Part shown: positions 8,566 through 18,040 of the stretch, piece by piece
How the letters are laid out: every line of letters begins with the position of its first letter
Numbering within the stretch: position 1 is the first letter of the stretch
NCBI GenBank assembly: GCA_003220685.1
Contig: QHTE01000055.1
Span: 158,411 to 222,410 of the forward strand
Direction of reading: 5' to 3'
Length of the DNA stretch: 64,000 nucleotides
Origin: Candidatus Rokuibacteriota bacterium
Lineage (GTDB): Bacteria > Methylomirabilota > Methylomirabilia > Rokubacteriales > CSP1-6
Notes under the pieces: generated by a model
Told to the model about the DNA's origin: nothing
Seen by the model: only the letters and a program-made list of their open reading frames with translations
Databases searched by the model: none
Made by a program: the position numbers and the translations under genes

Positions 8566-8895
8566 CGCCTGGTCGTGAGCGGACCACGGGCGATCGTCGA
8601 GCGGGACAAGCAAGGCGGCTTCGCCCTGACGGCGCTGTGGGATCGGCCGAAGGCCGTGTCGGGGTCACCACCGGTGAACGACGCGAGCGAGTCTACTGCG
8701 ACACCGCCCCGTATCGACATCGGACAGATCGCGGTGCGGAACGGCGTGCTCTCGTGGCGAGACGAGACGGTCGAGCCACGGGCGACGCTCGACGTGTCCG
8801 AGATCGACGCCACGGTTACGGGAGCCGGATGGCCGCTTCGCCCGCTCGGCGTGAAGCTCGCGGTGCGCCCGCCCGGCGGCGGCCGAGTCCACGTC

Positions 8896-9111
8896 AATCG
8901 GTTTCTACCGATCGCCGCCAGGCTCAGCGGCCGCGGCGAGGCCGATCTTCGCATCAGCGAGCCGCTCGCCGCCGGCGTGCCCACGCGCGTGAGCGGCACG
9001 ATCGCGTCGAATCGCCTCGGCGTGCGTGACGTGCAGCAGGAGCTGGTGGGGGCCCAGCGAGTGGAGGTGAACGGGCTCGAGCTGCAGTGGCCGAGCCGCC
9101 TCGGCGTCGGG
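8896..9111 (+). repeat. Internal exact duplication, copy 2 (complete)
   Basis: Second copy of the duplicated block within the DUF748 gene, with the extra 51-bp segment 9008-9058 coding for SNRLGVRDVQQELVGAQ. Perfect nucleotide identity in the shared parts points to a very recent duplication or an assembly artefact rather than old domain repeats. Confidence 0.9.
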
Positions 9112-9267
9112 GTTCTTCTCGAGCGCGCCGAGTCCGGTGCGTTGCCGTTGCGCCCGCTGCTCGCGTCCGAGACGGCGACACCCGGCACCGATCGAGCAGC
9201 GAATGCGTCCGCGCCGAGCGCAAACGGCGACGGCCGTGGCCGAGCCCGAGAGCCCGCGCCGCCGCGG

Positions 9268-9576
9268 ATGACGACGCTCGCCGCGATGCTGACGCGACTC
9301 GTCCTCATCGTCGCCACGCTCGCCCTGATCGGCGGATGCGCCACCGTCGACCCGTGGACGGATACGCGGATCGAGTCCGAGGTGAAGGCGCGTCTGGTCG
9401 CCGAGCACGAAGCGAACCTGACCCGTCTCGGCGTGGTGAGCCGACAGGCGACCGTCTATCTCAGCGGCGCCGTCGAGTCGGAGGATCAAAAGACGAAGGC
9501 CGAGACGGTCGCCAGGACCGTGCCCGGCGTCAAGCGCGTCGTCAGCACGCTCGAGGTTCGACCGGGACCGGACTAG
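9268..9576 (+). CDS. BON-domain lipoprotein
   Basis: A 102-residue protein with a lipoprotein signal (LVLIVATLALIGGC, acylated Cys at residue 24) followed by one BON domain. The domain covers roughly residues 32-100 and shows the typical TRIESEVKARLV start, ATVYLSGAVES middle and VSTLEV end. BON domains bind phospholipid, so it is expected to sit on a membrane facing the periplasm, as OsmY/DolP relatives do. It is in the same frame as the tail of the damaged DUF748 gene, but the ATG before TTLAAMLTR gives a clean lipoprotein start. Its proximity to an AsmA-like gene agrees with an envelope role. Confidence 0.75.
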   Translation: MTTLAAMLTRLVLIVATLALIGGCATVDPWTDTRIESEVKARLVAEHEANLTRLGVVSRQATVYLSGAVESEDQKTKAETVARTVPGVKRVVSTLEVRPGPD

Positions 9577-9649
9577 TTTCGCCCGCGGCTCCGATCCTGT
9601 ATTCTCGCTGCATCCGGCGAGGTACAAGACCACCAAAGGAGCCCGGCCC

Positions 9650-10573
9650 ATGAAAGAGCTCAACATCTGGATGAACGGCAAGCTCGTGCCCCAGGTGCAG
9701 GCCGTCCTGCCCGTCAACAGCGCCGCCGTGTTCTATGCGACGAACGTGTTCGAGGGGCTCCGCGCCTACTGGAACGCCGGCGACGACGAGCTCTATTGCT
9801 TCCGCCTGGCCGAGCACTTCCAGCGCTTCCGGGAGTCGATGAAGATGATGCGGTTCACGATTCCCTACAGCGATCTCGATCTCTACGAGGCCGTACGCCA
9901 GGTGCTTTCCGGAAACGAGATCCGCGAGGACGTGCACATGCACATGTGCGCGTACGTCACCGGCACGGGCCTCAACGCCACGACGCCGACCGGGATGTAC
10001 ATCAACCCGCGGCGCCGGCCGCGCGTCGAGGAGGGCAACGGGCTCAAGTGCTGCGTGAGCTCGTGGGTGCGTACGTCGGACAACGCGATCCCCATCCGCC
10101 TGAAGTGCGGCGCCAACTATCAGAACGGCCGGCTGGCGACGTTGCAGGCCAACGCCGACGGCTACGATCAGCCGATCCTCCTCAACAAGGAAGGCCACGT
10201 CGCCGAGGGCACCGGCGCCACGTTCTTCATGGTCCGAAAGGGCCGGCTCATCACGCCGCCGATCACCGCGGACATCCTCGAGAGCATCACGCGCACGACG
10301 TTGATGGACTCGATCTGCCCCGAGCTTCTCGGGATGGGCGTGGTCGAGCGCGAGATCGATCGCACCGAGCTCTACGTGGCCGACGAGGCGTTCTTGTGCG
10401 GCAGCGGCTACGAGATCACGCCGATCCTCTCGATCGACCGGTTCCCGGTCGGCGACGGCAAGGTCGGTCCGATCACGGCGCGTCTCACGCGGGCCTATAT
10501 GGACATCGTGCGCGGCGTCGACACGCGATTCCCGGAGTGGCGCACCCCCACCTATCGCCCCGTGAGGGTCTAG
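9650..10573 (+). CDS. ilvE: Branched-chain amino acid aminotransferase
   Basis: A 307-residue fold-type IV PLP enzyme that interconverts branched-chain amino acids and their 2-oxo acids with glutamate/2-oxoglutarate. The N-terminus MNGKLVP and FEGLRAYW are typical. The PLP lysine is in RLKCGANYQNG, and the cofactor-phosphate region is AEGTGATFFMVRKG. The ATG at 9650 follows AAAGGAG at proper spacing. Length is normal. Its end overlaps or abuts an acyl-CoA dehydrogenase gene, so leucine/valine/isoleucine breakdown (transamination, then acyl-CoA dehydrogenation and hydration by the next two genes) is a reasonable idea. A biosynthetic role is equally possible. Confidence 0.88.
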   Translation: MKELNIWMNGKLVPQVQAVLPVNSAAVFYATNVFEGLRAYWNAGDDELYCFRLAEHFQRFRESMKMMRFTIPYSDLDLYEAVRQVLSGNEIREDVHMHMCAYVTGTGLNATTPTGMYINPRRRPRVEEGNGLKCCVSSWVRTSDNAIPIRLKCGANYQNGRLATLQANADGYDQPILLNKEGHVAEGTGATFFMVRKGRLITPPITADILESITRTTLMDSICPELLGMGVVEREIDRTELYVADEAFLCGSGYEITPILSIDRFPVGDGKVGPITARLTRAYMDIVRGVDTRFPEWRTPTYRPVRV

Positions 10574-11739
10574 TCACGCCCCACTTTCCCGGCTTTCGGC
10601 TGCCGGACGAGCTGCTCGCCCTGCGCGAGCAGATCCGACGGGTCGTGCGCGACGAGGTCATCCCCGTCGAGCAGCGCATCGACCCGGACGCGCCCGAGCT
10701 GCCGGATGAGGACTATCAGAAGATCGCGGCCAAGACGAAGGCCGCGGGGCTCTGGGCACTGGGCGCCCCCGAGCAATACGGCGGCGGCGGCCTGGACACG
10801 TTCTCGATGTGCGTCGCGCTCGAGGAGATGTCGCAGCACCGGATGGGACTCTACAATCCGGGCTGCGGCGTCTTCGGCCGTTATCCGCCCCCGGCGATCT
10901 GGGCCGGCAGCAAGGAGCAGATCGCCAAGTACGCCGTGCCGACCATCCGCGACGGCCTGAAGACGTTCTTCGCCATCACCGAGCCCTCCGGCGGCTCCGA
11001 TCCGGCCGGCGCGATCCAGACGCGGGCCGAGAAGCGGGGCGATCGCTGGGTGCTGAACGGCCGCAAGGTGTTCACCTCGCGCGCCCACGACGCCCCGTGG
11101 GGCCTGGTGTGGGCGCGCACCGACCGAGCGAAGGGCCGCGGCGGCATCTCGTGCTTCATCCTCGAGCGGGGAACGCCGGGCTTCACGGCGAAGCCGATCA
11201 AGGTCATCAGGACCTCCGCGATCCCGAACGACGTCACCCTAGAGGACTGCGAGGTCCCCGCCGAGAATCTCGTCGGCGCCGAGGGGCAGGGGCTGGACCT
11301 CGCCTTCGATCTGCTCGTCAAGAACCGGTTTCCGTACTCGGCGTGCAACCTTGGCGTGGCCGTCGCGGGCCACCGCATGGCGATCGCCCACGCCAAGCAG
11401 CGCTCGACCTTCGGCGCGCCGCTCTCGCAGCGCCAGGCGATCCAGTGGATGCTGGCCGACGCCGAGGTCGAGCTGCGCGCGTGCCGCTGGATCATCTGGG
11501 AGGGCGCCTGGAAGGCCGACCGCGGCGAGGACGCGCGGGTCGAGGCCTCGATCGCCAAGCTCTACTCGAGCGAGGTGCTCGGGCGCGTGATCGACTCCGC
11601 GGTGCAGATCCACGGCGGCTACGGCGTCTCCAAAGAGTTTCCGCTCGAGCGCTGGTACCGCGAGGCGCGCGTGCGCCGCATCGGCGAGGGGCCGTCCGAG
11701 GTCCACCGCATGGTGATCGCGCGCTCCCTCTTCCGCTAG
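10537..11739 (+). CDS. Acyl-CoA dehydrogenase
   Basis: An approximately 390-400 residue flavoenzyme for alpha,beta-dehydrogenation of an acyl-CoA. Visible parts are the FAD-binding motif FAITEPSGGSDPAGA, the middle beta domain (DRWVLNGRKVFTSRA) and the C-terminal helical domain with QIHGGYGVSKEFPLERWYREAR and the R-IGEGPSEVHR end. The start is uncertain. The natural position, overlapping the aminotransferase stop, carries GTC at 10573 instead of GTG, so I give the nearest in-frame GTG upstream (10537). The true start could be near 10573 with an altered codon. The enoyl-CoA hydratase follows 16 bases downstream. Confidence 0.85.
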   Translation: MAHPHLSPREGLVTPHFPGFRLPDELLALREQIRRVVRDEVIPVEQRIDPDAPELPDEDYQKIAAKTKAAGLWALGAPEQYGGGGLDTFSMCVALEEMSQHRMGLYNPGCGVFGRYPPPAIWAGSKEQIAKYAVPTIRDGLKTFFAITEPSGGSDPAGAIQTRAEKRGDRWVLNGRKVFTSRAHDAPWGLVWARTDRAKGRGGISCFILERGTPGFTAKPIKVIRTSAIPNDVTLEDCEVPAENLVGAEGQGLDLAFDLLVKNRFPYSACNLGVAVAGHRMAIAHAKQRSTFGAPLSQRQAIQWMLADAEVELRACRWIIWEGAWKADRGEDARVEASIAKLYSSEVLGRVIDSAVQIHGGYGVSKEFPLERWYREARVRRIGEGPSEVHRMVIARSLFR

Positions 11740-11755
11740 ACCCGAGGGTGCTGCC

Positions 11756-12529
11756 ATGGCCGACGAGATCCTGTACGCGGTCGCCGAGTCGATCGCCACG
11801 ATCACGCTCAACCGTCCCGAGCGCCGCAACGCGCTCAACACCGCGCTGATGGAGGCGCTGGGCCGCCGCTTCGAGGCGCTCGAGCGCGACACGAGCGTGC
11901 GGGCCGTCGTGATCCGCGGCGCCGGCACCGCGTTCTGCTCGGGCCGTGACCTGGAGGAGATGAGCCGGCGACAGGACGACGGGCTCGAGCCCGAGGCCGA
12001 CGTGATCAGCCTGTTCCAGCAGATCGAGGCCTCGCGCCACCCGACGATCGCGATGGTCCACGGCGCGGCCTATGCGGGCGGGTGCGAGCTGGCGCTCCAC
12101 TGCGATTTTCGCGTCGCCGCCGACCTTGCGCGTTTCGCGATGCCGCTGGCGAAGATCGGGCTCGTCGCGCCGTTCGCGCTCGGCCAGAAGCTCGTCGAGA
12201 TCGTCGGCCCGGCGTTCACGCGGCAAATTCTGTTGACCGGTCAGCCGGTCGACGCCCGGCGCGCCTACGAGATGGGGATGGTACACGCGGTCGTCCCCGC
12301 CGCGGAGCTGGAGACGGCGACCTACGAGCTGGCGCGGACGATCGCCGGCAACGCCCCGCTCTCGCTGGCGGGCATGAAGGCGATCATCCGCCGTGCGCTC
12401 TCGCTGCGCGAGTGCCTCGAGCACAAGGACCTCGACGAGGTCGCGCGCCACGCCCGCGCCAGCGCCGACGCGCGCGAAGGCGTGCGCGCGATGCTCGAGC
12501 ACCGCCGGCCGACCTTCCGCGGGCAGTAA
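11756..12529 (+). CDS. Enoyl-CoA hydratase/isomerase (crotonase family)
   Basis: A 257-residue crotonase-fold enzyme acting on an acyl-CoA thioester, expected to hydrate the enoyl-CoA product of the adjacent dehydrogenase. The N-terminal ITLNRPERRNALN motif and both oxyanion-hole segments are present (AFCSGRDLEEMSR and GAAYAGGCELAL). The later region LAKIGLVAPFALGQKL replaces the usual PE-G-xP loop. One of the two catalytic glutamates of classic hydratases is not obvious there, so isomerase or other crotonase activity is possible. GAGGGTG lies upstream of the ATG. The gene ends 17 bases before a convergent gene. Confidence 0.85.
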   Translation: MADEILYAVAESIATITLNRPERRNALNTALMEALGRRFEALERDTSVRAVVIRGAGTAFCSGRDLEEMSRRQDDGLEPEADVISLFQQIEASRHPTIAMVHGAAYAGGCELALHCDFRVAADLARFAMPLAKIGLVAPFALGQKLVEIVGPAFTRQILLTGQPVDARRAYEMGMVHAVVPAAELETATYELARTIAGNAPLSLAGMKAIIRRALSLRECLEHKDLDEVARHARASADAREGVRAMLEHRRPTFRGQ

Positions 12530-12546
12530 CGCCGAGCCGTTCGGGC

Positions 12547-13128
12547 TCAGCGCCCGCCGAAGCGGCGCGCGAGCGGGGACGACCGCGCCGCCTGCACTTG
12601 GGTCTCCGTCAGCTCGGCTGCCGGATTGAGCGCGCCGGAGTACATGAGGTTCCGCATCCAGGCGGCGGCCAGGCGCTCCTGGCCGGGCCCCGGTCGCCGG
12701 CCGCCGTCGACGTGAGGCAGGGACAGCAGGTGGCCGAGCTCGTGCGCCATCATGCGCGAAGTCGCGGCCACGTCCGAGCCGTAGGCGATCAGACAGACCC
12801 GCGTCTGCTGCCGGGACTGTCCTCCGAGCTCCGTCCGCGACGCGCGGTCGACCAGGAGCGCGCGGACGCCGGTGCCCGCCTTGTGAGTAGCGGCGAGGAA
12901 GTGGTAGCCTGCCTCGTCCACCGTCTCCGACGCCGCGTCCGACGGCATCTCCTCCACGACCCGCTCGACCGTCCCGCGGGAGAACTCGATGTTGGTGCGA
13001 GACCGCAAGAGATCGCTGGCTTGCCGCAGGACCGAGGTCGCGTACTCCTCGGTCCAGCGCTGAGCGAGCTCGCCGCCCCTGCTGCGCAGCGTGACGATCG
13101 TGAGGTCCGCGGGAATGGTGATCGCCAT
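12547..13128 (-). CDS. Metzincin-like zinc metallopeptidase, family not recognised
   Basis: A 193-residue soluble protein without signal peptide. Residues 129-139 read HELGHLLSLPH, the extended zinc motif HExxHxxxxxH of metzincins, with Ser where most families have Gly. About 23 residues later LMYSGALNP gives a Met-turn candidate (M162). These two features together are strong evidence for the fold. The N-terminal half (residues 1-110) has no motif I recognise. It lies 27 bases downstream of the damaged DAHP synthase gene on the same strand. A small gene of this kind could be a processing protease; no substrate can be inferred. Confidence 0.6.
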   Translation of the reverse strand: MAITIPADLTIVTLRSRGGELAQRWTEEYATSVLRQASDLLRSRTNIEFSRGTVERVVEEMPSDAASETVDEAGYHFLAATHKAGTGVRALLVDRASRTELGGQSRQQTRVCLIAYGSDVAATSRMMAHELGHLLSLPHVDGGRRPGPGQERLAAAWMRNLMYSGALNPAAELTETQVQAARSSPLARRFGGR

Positions 13129-13155
13129 CGTGCGATGCCTCGAGCGGCTGCTTCG

Positions 13156-14176
<1,021 letters not shown>

Positions 14177-14183
14177 GGAGCGC

Positions 14184-14212
14184 AATGTACACGCGACGCG
14201 CCGGCTCTTCAA
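14184..14212 (-). promoter_or_regulatory. Promoter of the DAHP synthase gene, probably leaderless
   Basis: Minus strand: -35 TTGAAG (14212-14207), 17-bp spacer, -10 TACATT (14189-14184), then 7 bases to the ATG at 14176. No Shine-Dalgarno sequence. Confidence 0.6.
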
Positions 14213-14242
14213 CGGCCACGCCATGTTACCCTTCGACCCGCG

Positions 14243-16531
14243 GTGAGCCGTCTCGAGCTCCTCGACCGGATCCAGAAGAAGGTGCTGTGGCTCGGCACCT
14301 ACATCGTCCACCACGCCAACTCGCTGCGGCCGAACCCGGACGGCGTGAAGGTCGGCGGCCACCAGGCCTCGTCGTCCTCAATCGTCAGCCTCCTGACCGC
14401 GCTCTACTTCGACGCGCTCCGTCCGGACGACCTGGTCGCGGTGAAGGCCCACGCCTCGCCCGCCTTCTACGCCATCCAGTACCTGCGCGGCCGCCTGACG
14501 GCCGAGGCGCTGCGCGGGCTCAGGGCCTTCGGCGGGCTCCAGGCGTACCCGAGCCGGCGGAAGAACGCGGACGTCGTCGACCTCTCGACCGGCTCGATGG
14601 GGCTCGGCGCCGTGCAGGCCACGTTCGGGGCGCTGGCGTCGCGCTACGTCGTCGATCACTTCGGCGGCGAGCGGCGCGGGCGCGTGATCGTCATCGTCGG
14701 CGACGCCGAGCTCGACGAGGGCAACGTGGCCGAGGCGCTGGCCGAGGAGATCGTGGCGCGGCTCTCCAACGTGCTCTGGATCGTGGACGTGAACCGTCAG
14801 TCGCTGGATCGCGTCGTCCCCGACGGGCGGCTGCGCCAGATGCGGGCGATGTTCGAAGCCGCGGGGTGGCGCGTCAGCGAGCTCCGGTGGGGGCGTAAGC
14901 TCCAGGGATTCTTCGACGGGCGCGGCGGCGAGCGGCTGCGCGAGCGGCTGCAGACCATGACGAACACCGAGTACCAGCGCCTCCTGCGCCTTCCGCCCGG
15001 CGCCGTGCGCAAGGCGCTCGTCGTGACCGAGGCCGGCGGAATCGACCGCACGCTCGACCGGCTGCTCTCCGACACGAGCGACGCCGCGCTCGCGGAGCTG
15101 GTCGCCGACGTCGGAGGCCACGACCTCCGGCTGCTCGTCGAGGCGCTCAACTCGGTGGGGCAGGTGAGCGACCGGCCCGCAGTCATCTTCGCGAGCACGA
15201 TCAAGGGGTGGGGGCTTCCGCTCGCCGGCGATCCGCTCAACCACACGATGCTCCTCACGCAGGGCCAGATCGACGAGCTGCGCGCGACGCTCGGCATCGA
15301 GGAGGGTCGCGAGTGGGACGGGTTCGCGCCAGGCAGCGAGGAAGCCGATCTCGTGCATCGGCTGCCGCCGCTCTTCGCGCCGCCGGCGCCGAGCGCGTCT
15401 TCCGTCGAGATCCCTTCCGAGCTCGACGAGAGCTACCCGGCCGAGTGCTCGAGCCAGGAGGCGTTCGGGCGGGTGCTCGGCGCGCTGAGCCGCCTTGCCG
15501 CCGCGGAGCGAATCGTGACGGTGTCGGCCGACGTGGCGGTCACCACGCACCTCGCGGGCTGGATCAATCGCAAGGGCGTCTACTACCCCGAGGCGCGGCG
15601 GAACCCGTTCGCCGACGTGCCGCAGGCCGTTCAGTGGAAGGAGTCGCCGGCCGGCCAACACATCGAGCTGGGCATCGCCGAGCACAACCTGTTTCTGCTC
15701 CTGGGCGCCCTCGGTCTCTCGCGCGACATCCTGGGCGAGCCGCTGCTCGCGATCGGCACGCTCTACGATCCCTTCGTCACCCGCGGGCTCGACGCCCTCT
15801 ATCACGCCCTCTACTCCGGCTCGCGCTTCGTCGTGGCCGCGACGCCGTCGGGCGTGACGCTCTCGCCGGAGGGCGGCGCCCACCAGTCGGTCATCACGCC
15901 CGGGATCGGCGTGGCGCTGCCGGGCATCGTCTTCTGGGATCCGACGTTCGGCCGCGAGGTCGAGTGGATCCTGCTCGACGCGCTCCGCGGTCTCGCCGAG
16001 GGCCGGGGCGAATCGGCGTATCTCAGGCTCTCGACGCGACCGATCGACCAGTCACTGGCGCTGCCACCGAGCCCGGCGTACCGGGAAGACGTCCTGCGGG
16101 GTGCCTACCGCCTGGTGGACGCGCGCGCCGAGCCGGGCTGGGACCCCGAGACGAACGCGGTCAACGTCTTCGCCGCGGGCGTCACCGTTCCGGAAGCGGT
16201 GGCGGCGGCGCGCGCGCTGCGCGAGCGCGGCATCCTGGCGAGCGTCTTCGCGGTCACGAGCCCCGACCGGCTCTACCGGGGTTTGCGCGCGCCGCGCCCG
16301 TACCTCGAAGATCTCGTCGGCGCCGAGGAAGAGGGCGTGTCGGTCGTCTCCGTGCTGGACGGCCATTCCCACGCGCTCGCCTTCATCGGGGCCGCGCTCG
16401 GCGTGCCCCAGCAGGCGCTCGGCGTGGACGACTTCGGCCAGTCGGGCGCGCGCGGCGATCTCTATCGCCACTACGGGATCGATGCCGCCGCGATCGCCCA
16501 GGCGGCGCAGGTCCTCGTGGGCGGGGTATAA
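14243..16531 (+). CDS. Transketolase-like / homodimeric pyruvate dehydrogenase E1-like ThDP enzyme
   Basis: A 762-residue cytoplasmic thiamine-diphosphate enzyme. The N-terminal pyrimidine/ThDP half has GGHQASSSSIVSLLTALYF and the cofactor motif starting GDAELDEGNVAEAL and ending NVLWIVDVNRQSLD. The second half has the E1-type QHIELGIAEHNLFLLLGALG and GVTLSPEGGAHQSVITP. These motifs are closer to the AceE/transketolase-like group than to classical transketolase. The GTG at 14243 was chosen because the homology starts there. It is divergent from DAHP synthase, whose other substrate (erythrose 4-phosphate) comes from the transketolase reaction. Whether it acts on 2-oxo acids or sugar phosphates is not decidable from sequence. 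The glycolate oxidase genes follow. Confidence 0.75.
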   Translation: MSRLELLDRIQKKVLWLGTYIVHHANSLRPNPDGVKVGGHQASSSSIVSLLTALYFDALRPDDLVAVKAHASPAFYAIQYLRGRLTAEALRGLRAFGGLQAYPSRRKNADVVDLSTGSMGLGAVQATFGALASRYVVDHFGGERRGRVIVIVGDAELDEGNVAEALAEEIVARLSNVLWIVDVNRQSLDRVVPDGRLRQMRAMFEAAGWRVSELRWGRKLQGFFDGRGGERLRERLQTMTNTEYQRLLRLPPGAVRKALVVTEAGGIDRTLDRLLSDTSDAALAELVADVGGHDLRLLVEALNSVGQVSDRPAVIFASTIKGWGLPLAGDPLNHTMLLTQGQIDELRATLGIEEGREWDGFAPGSEEADLVHRLPPLFAPPAPSASSVEIPSELDESYPAECSSQEAFGRVLGALSRLAAAERIVTVSADVAVTTHLAGWINRKGVYYPEARRNPFADVPQAVQWKESPAGQHIELGIAEHNLFLLLGALGLSRDILGEPLLAIGTLYDPFVTRGLDALYHALYSGSRFVVAATPSGVTLSPEGGAHQSVITPGIGVALPGIVFWDPTFGREVEWILLDALRGLAEGRGESAYLRLSTRPIDQSLALPPSPAYREDVLRGAYRLVDARAEPGWDPETNAVNVFAAGVTVPEAVAAARALRERGILASVFAVTSPDRLYRGLRAPRPYLEDLVGAEEEGVSVVSVLDGHSHALAFIGAALGVPQQALGVDDFGQSGARGDLYRHYGIDAAAIAQAAQVLVGGV

Positions 16532-16532
16532 T
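16527..16532 (+). promoter_or_regulatory. Consensus -10 box before glcD
   Basis: A perfect TATAAT overlaps the TAA stop of the preceding gene and ends 12 bases before the glcD ATG. No good -35 lies 16-18 bp upstream, and no Shine-Dalgarno sequence precedes the ATG. Confidence 0.4.
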
Positions 16533-16544
16533 TCGCTCAACCCC

Positions 16545-18020
16545 ATGTCCACCCTGACGGACTCCAGGAAGCGCGAGCTCCGGCGCGAGCTCGAGTCGAT
16601 CGTCGGCCCGGGGGCCGTGCTCTCCGACCCCGACGAGCTCATGGTGTACGAATCGGACGGGCTTACCTTGTTCCGCGCGCTCGCCGACTTCGTCGTCTTC
16701 CCGACCTCGGCCCAGCACGTTTCGGCGGTCGTGAAGCTCGCCAACCGCGAGAACCTCCCGTTCGTCGCCCGCGGCGCGGGCACCGGGCTCTCGGGCGGAT
16801 GCCTGCCGACCGAGGGCGGCATCGTGGTCTCGATGATGCGGATGAACCGGGTGCTCGAGGTCGACTACGACAACCAGATCGCCGTCGTCGAGCCCGGGCT
16901 CGTCAACCTGCACCTCTCGTGGAAGGTCGGCCCGCGCGGCTACTACTACGCGCCCGATCCCTCGAGCCAGCAGGCGTGCACGATCGGCGGCAACATCGCC
17001 AACAACTCCGGCGGCCCGCACACCTTGAAGTACGGCGTCACCACCAATCACGTCCTCGGCCTCGAGGTGGTCATGCCCGACGGCGAGATCGTGTGGCTCG
17101 GCGGCAAGACGCGCGAGGCGTGCGGATACGATCTGGCCGGCGTCTTCGTCGGCTCCGAGGGCACGTTCGGGATCGCCACGCGGATCGTCGTCCGCATCCT
17201 CAGGAAGCCGCAGGCCGTCAAGACGGTGCTCGCGGTGTTCGACGCGATCGACCAGGCCTCGGCCGCCGTGTCGGCGATCATCGCGCGCGGGCTCGTGCCG
17301 GCGGCGATGGAGATGATCGACCAGCTGACCATCCAGGCGGTCGAGGACGCGTTCAGCTGCGGCTACCCGCGCGACGCCGACGCGGCGCTGCTCATCGAGC
17401 TCGACGGCCTCGCGGTCGGGATGGACGTGCAGGCCGAGCGCATCGTCGAGGCGTGCCGCGAGTCGGGGGCGCGCGAGGTCCGCACGGCGCGCAGCGAGGC
17501 CGAGCGGCAGCTCCTCTGGAAGGGGCGCAAGTCGGCGTTCGGCGCGTACGGCCGCGTCTCGCCGGCCTACATGGTGATGGACGGCGTGATCCCGCGCACG
17601 AAGCTCCCGTACGTGCTCCGCCGCGTGAACGAGATCGTCGCCGCCTCCGGGCTTCGCGTCGGCAACGTGTTCCACGCCGGCGACGGCAACCTGCATCCCA
17701 ACATCCTCTACGATCCGCGCAAGCCGGGCGAGGAGGCGCGCGTAGTGGCGGCCGGCGCCGAGATCATGAAGGTGTGCGCGGACGTCGGCGGCTCGATCTC
17801 CGGCGAGCACGGGATCGGCCTCGAGAAGGCCGACTTCATGCCGCTCATCTTCTCGGTCGCCGATCTCGCGCTGATGCAGCGCTTGAAGAGCGCGTTCAAT
17901 CCTCGCGGGCTCTGCAATCCGGGCAAGGTGTTCCCCACCAAGAAGTCCTGCGTCGAAGTCGGGCCCGTCGCGTACCGGCCGCACGCGATCGAAGAAAAGG
18001 GCCTCGCCCAGCGCTTCTAG
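16545..18020 (+). CDS. glcD: Glycolate oxidase subunit GlcD (FAD-linked oxidase)
   Basis: A 491-residue FAD-linked oxidase of the vanillyl-alcohol oxidase fold, the catalytic subunit that oxidises glycolate (or D-lactate) to glyoxylate. The FAD-binding half shows FVARGAGTGLSGGCLP, then TIGGNIANNSGGPHTLKYG and VGSEGTFGIATR. The C-terminal cap carries NVFHAGDGNLHPNI and SGEHGIGLEKADFM, which contain the metal/substrate histidines of the family. It ends in the usual FNPRGLCNPGKVFP. Length matches GlcD. GlcE and GlcF follow, so the three-subunit membrane-associated complex is encoded together. Confidence 0.92.
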   Translation: MSTLTDSRKRELRRELESIVGPGAVLSDPDELMVYESDGLTLFRALADFVVFPTSAQHVSAVVKLANRENLPFVARGAGTGLSGGCLPTEGGIVVSMMRMNRVLEVDYDNQIAVVEPGLVNLHLSWKVGPRGYYYAPDPSSQQACTIGGNIANNSGGPHTLKYGVTTNHVLGLEVVMPDGEIVWLGGKTREACGYDLAGVFVGSEGTFGIATRIVVRILRKPQAVKTVLAVFDAIDQASAAVSAIIARGLVPAAMEMIDQLTIQAVEDAFSCGYPRDADAALLIELDGLAVGMDVQAERIVEACRESGAREVRTARSEAERQLLWKGRKSAFGAYGRVSPAYMVMDGVIPRTKLPYVLRRVNEIVAASGLRVGNVFHAGDGNLHPNILYDPRKPGEEARVVAAGAEIMKVCADVGGSISGEHGIGLEKADFMPLIFSVADLALMQRLKSAFNPRGLCNPGKVFPTKKSCVEVGPVAYRPHAIEEKGLAQRF

Positions 18021-18040
18021 CGCGTGCCGTCGTAGCGTCC

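Larger units (their letters stand above)
7268..9267 (+). pseudogene. Disrupted DUF748 (AsmA-like) envelope protein gene
   Basis: The N-terminal 250 codons (7268-8029) encode one membrane anchor (WLIAISGVLLVAVAATLYAL) and the beginning of a DUF748/AsmA-like repeat protein. These are large periplasmic proteins tied to lipid transport between membranes. The GTG at 7268 has AGGAG upstream. The frame is broken three times. First, one G appears lost in the G run at 8011-8014; the sense frame continues from there in frame 1 as GELEDIVLVKPGE. Second, a TGA at 8512-8514 arises where 51 in-frame bases are missing relative to an internal repeat copy. Third, after 9111 only a short further unit remains before the BON lipoprotein start. 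As assembled it cannot make a full-length protein. Confidence 0.75.
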
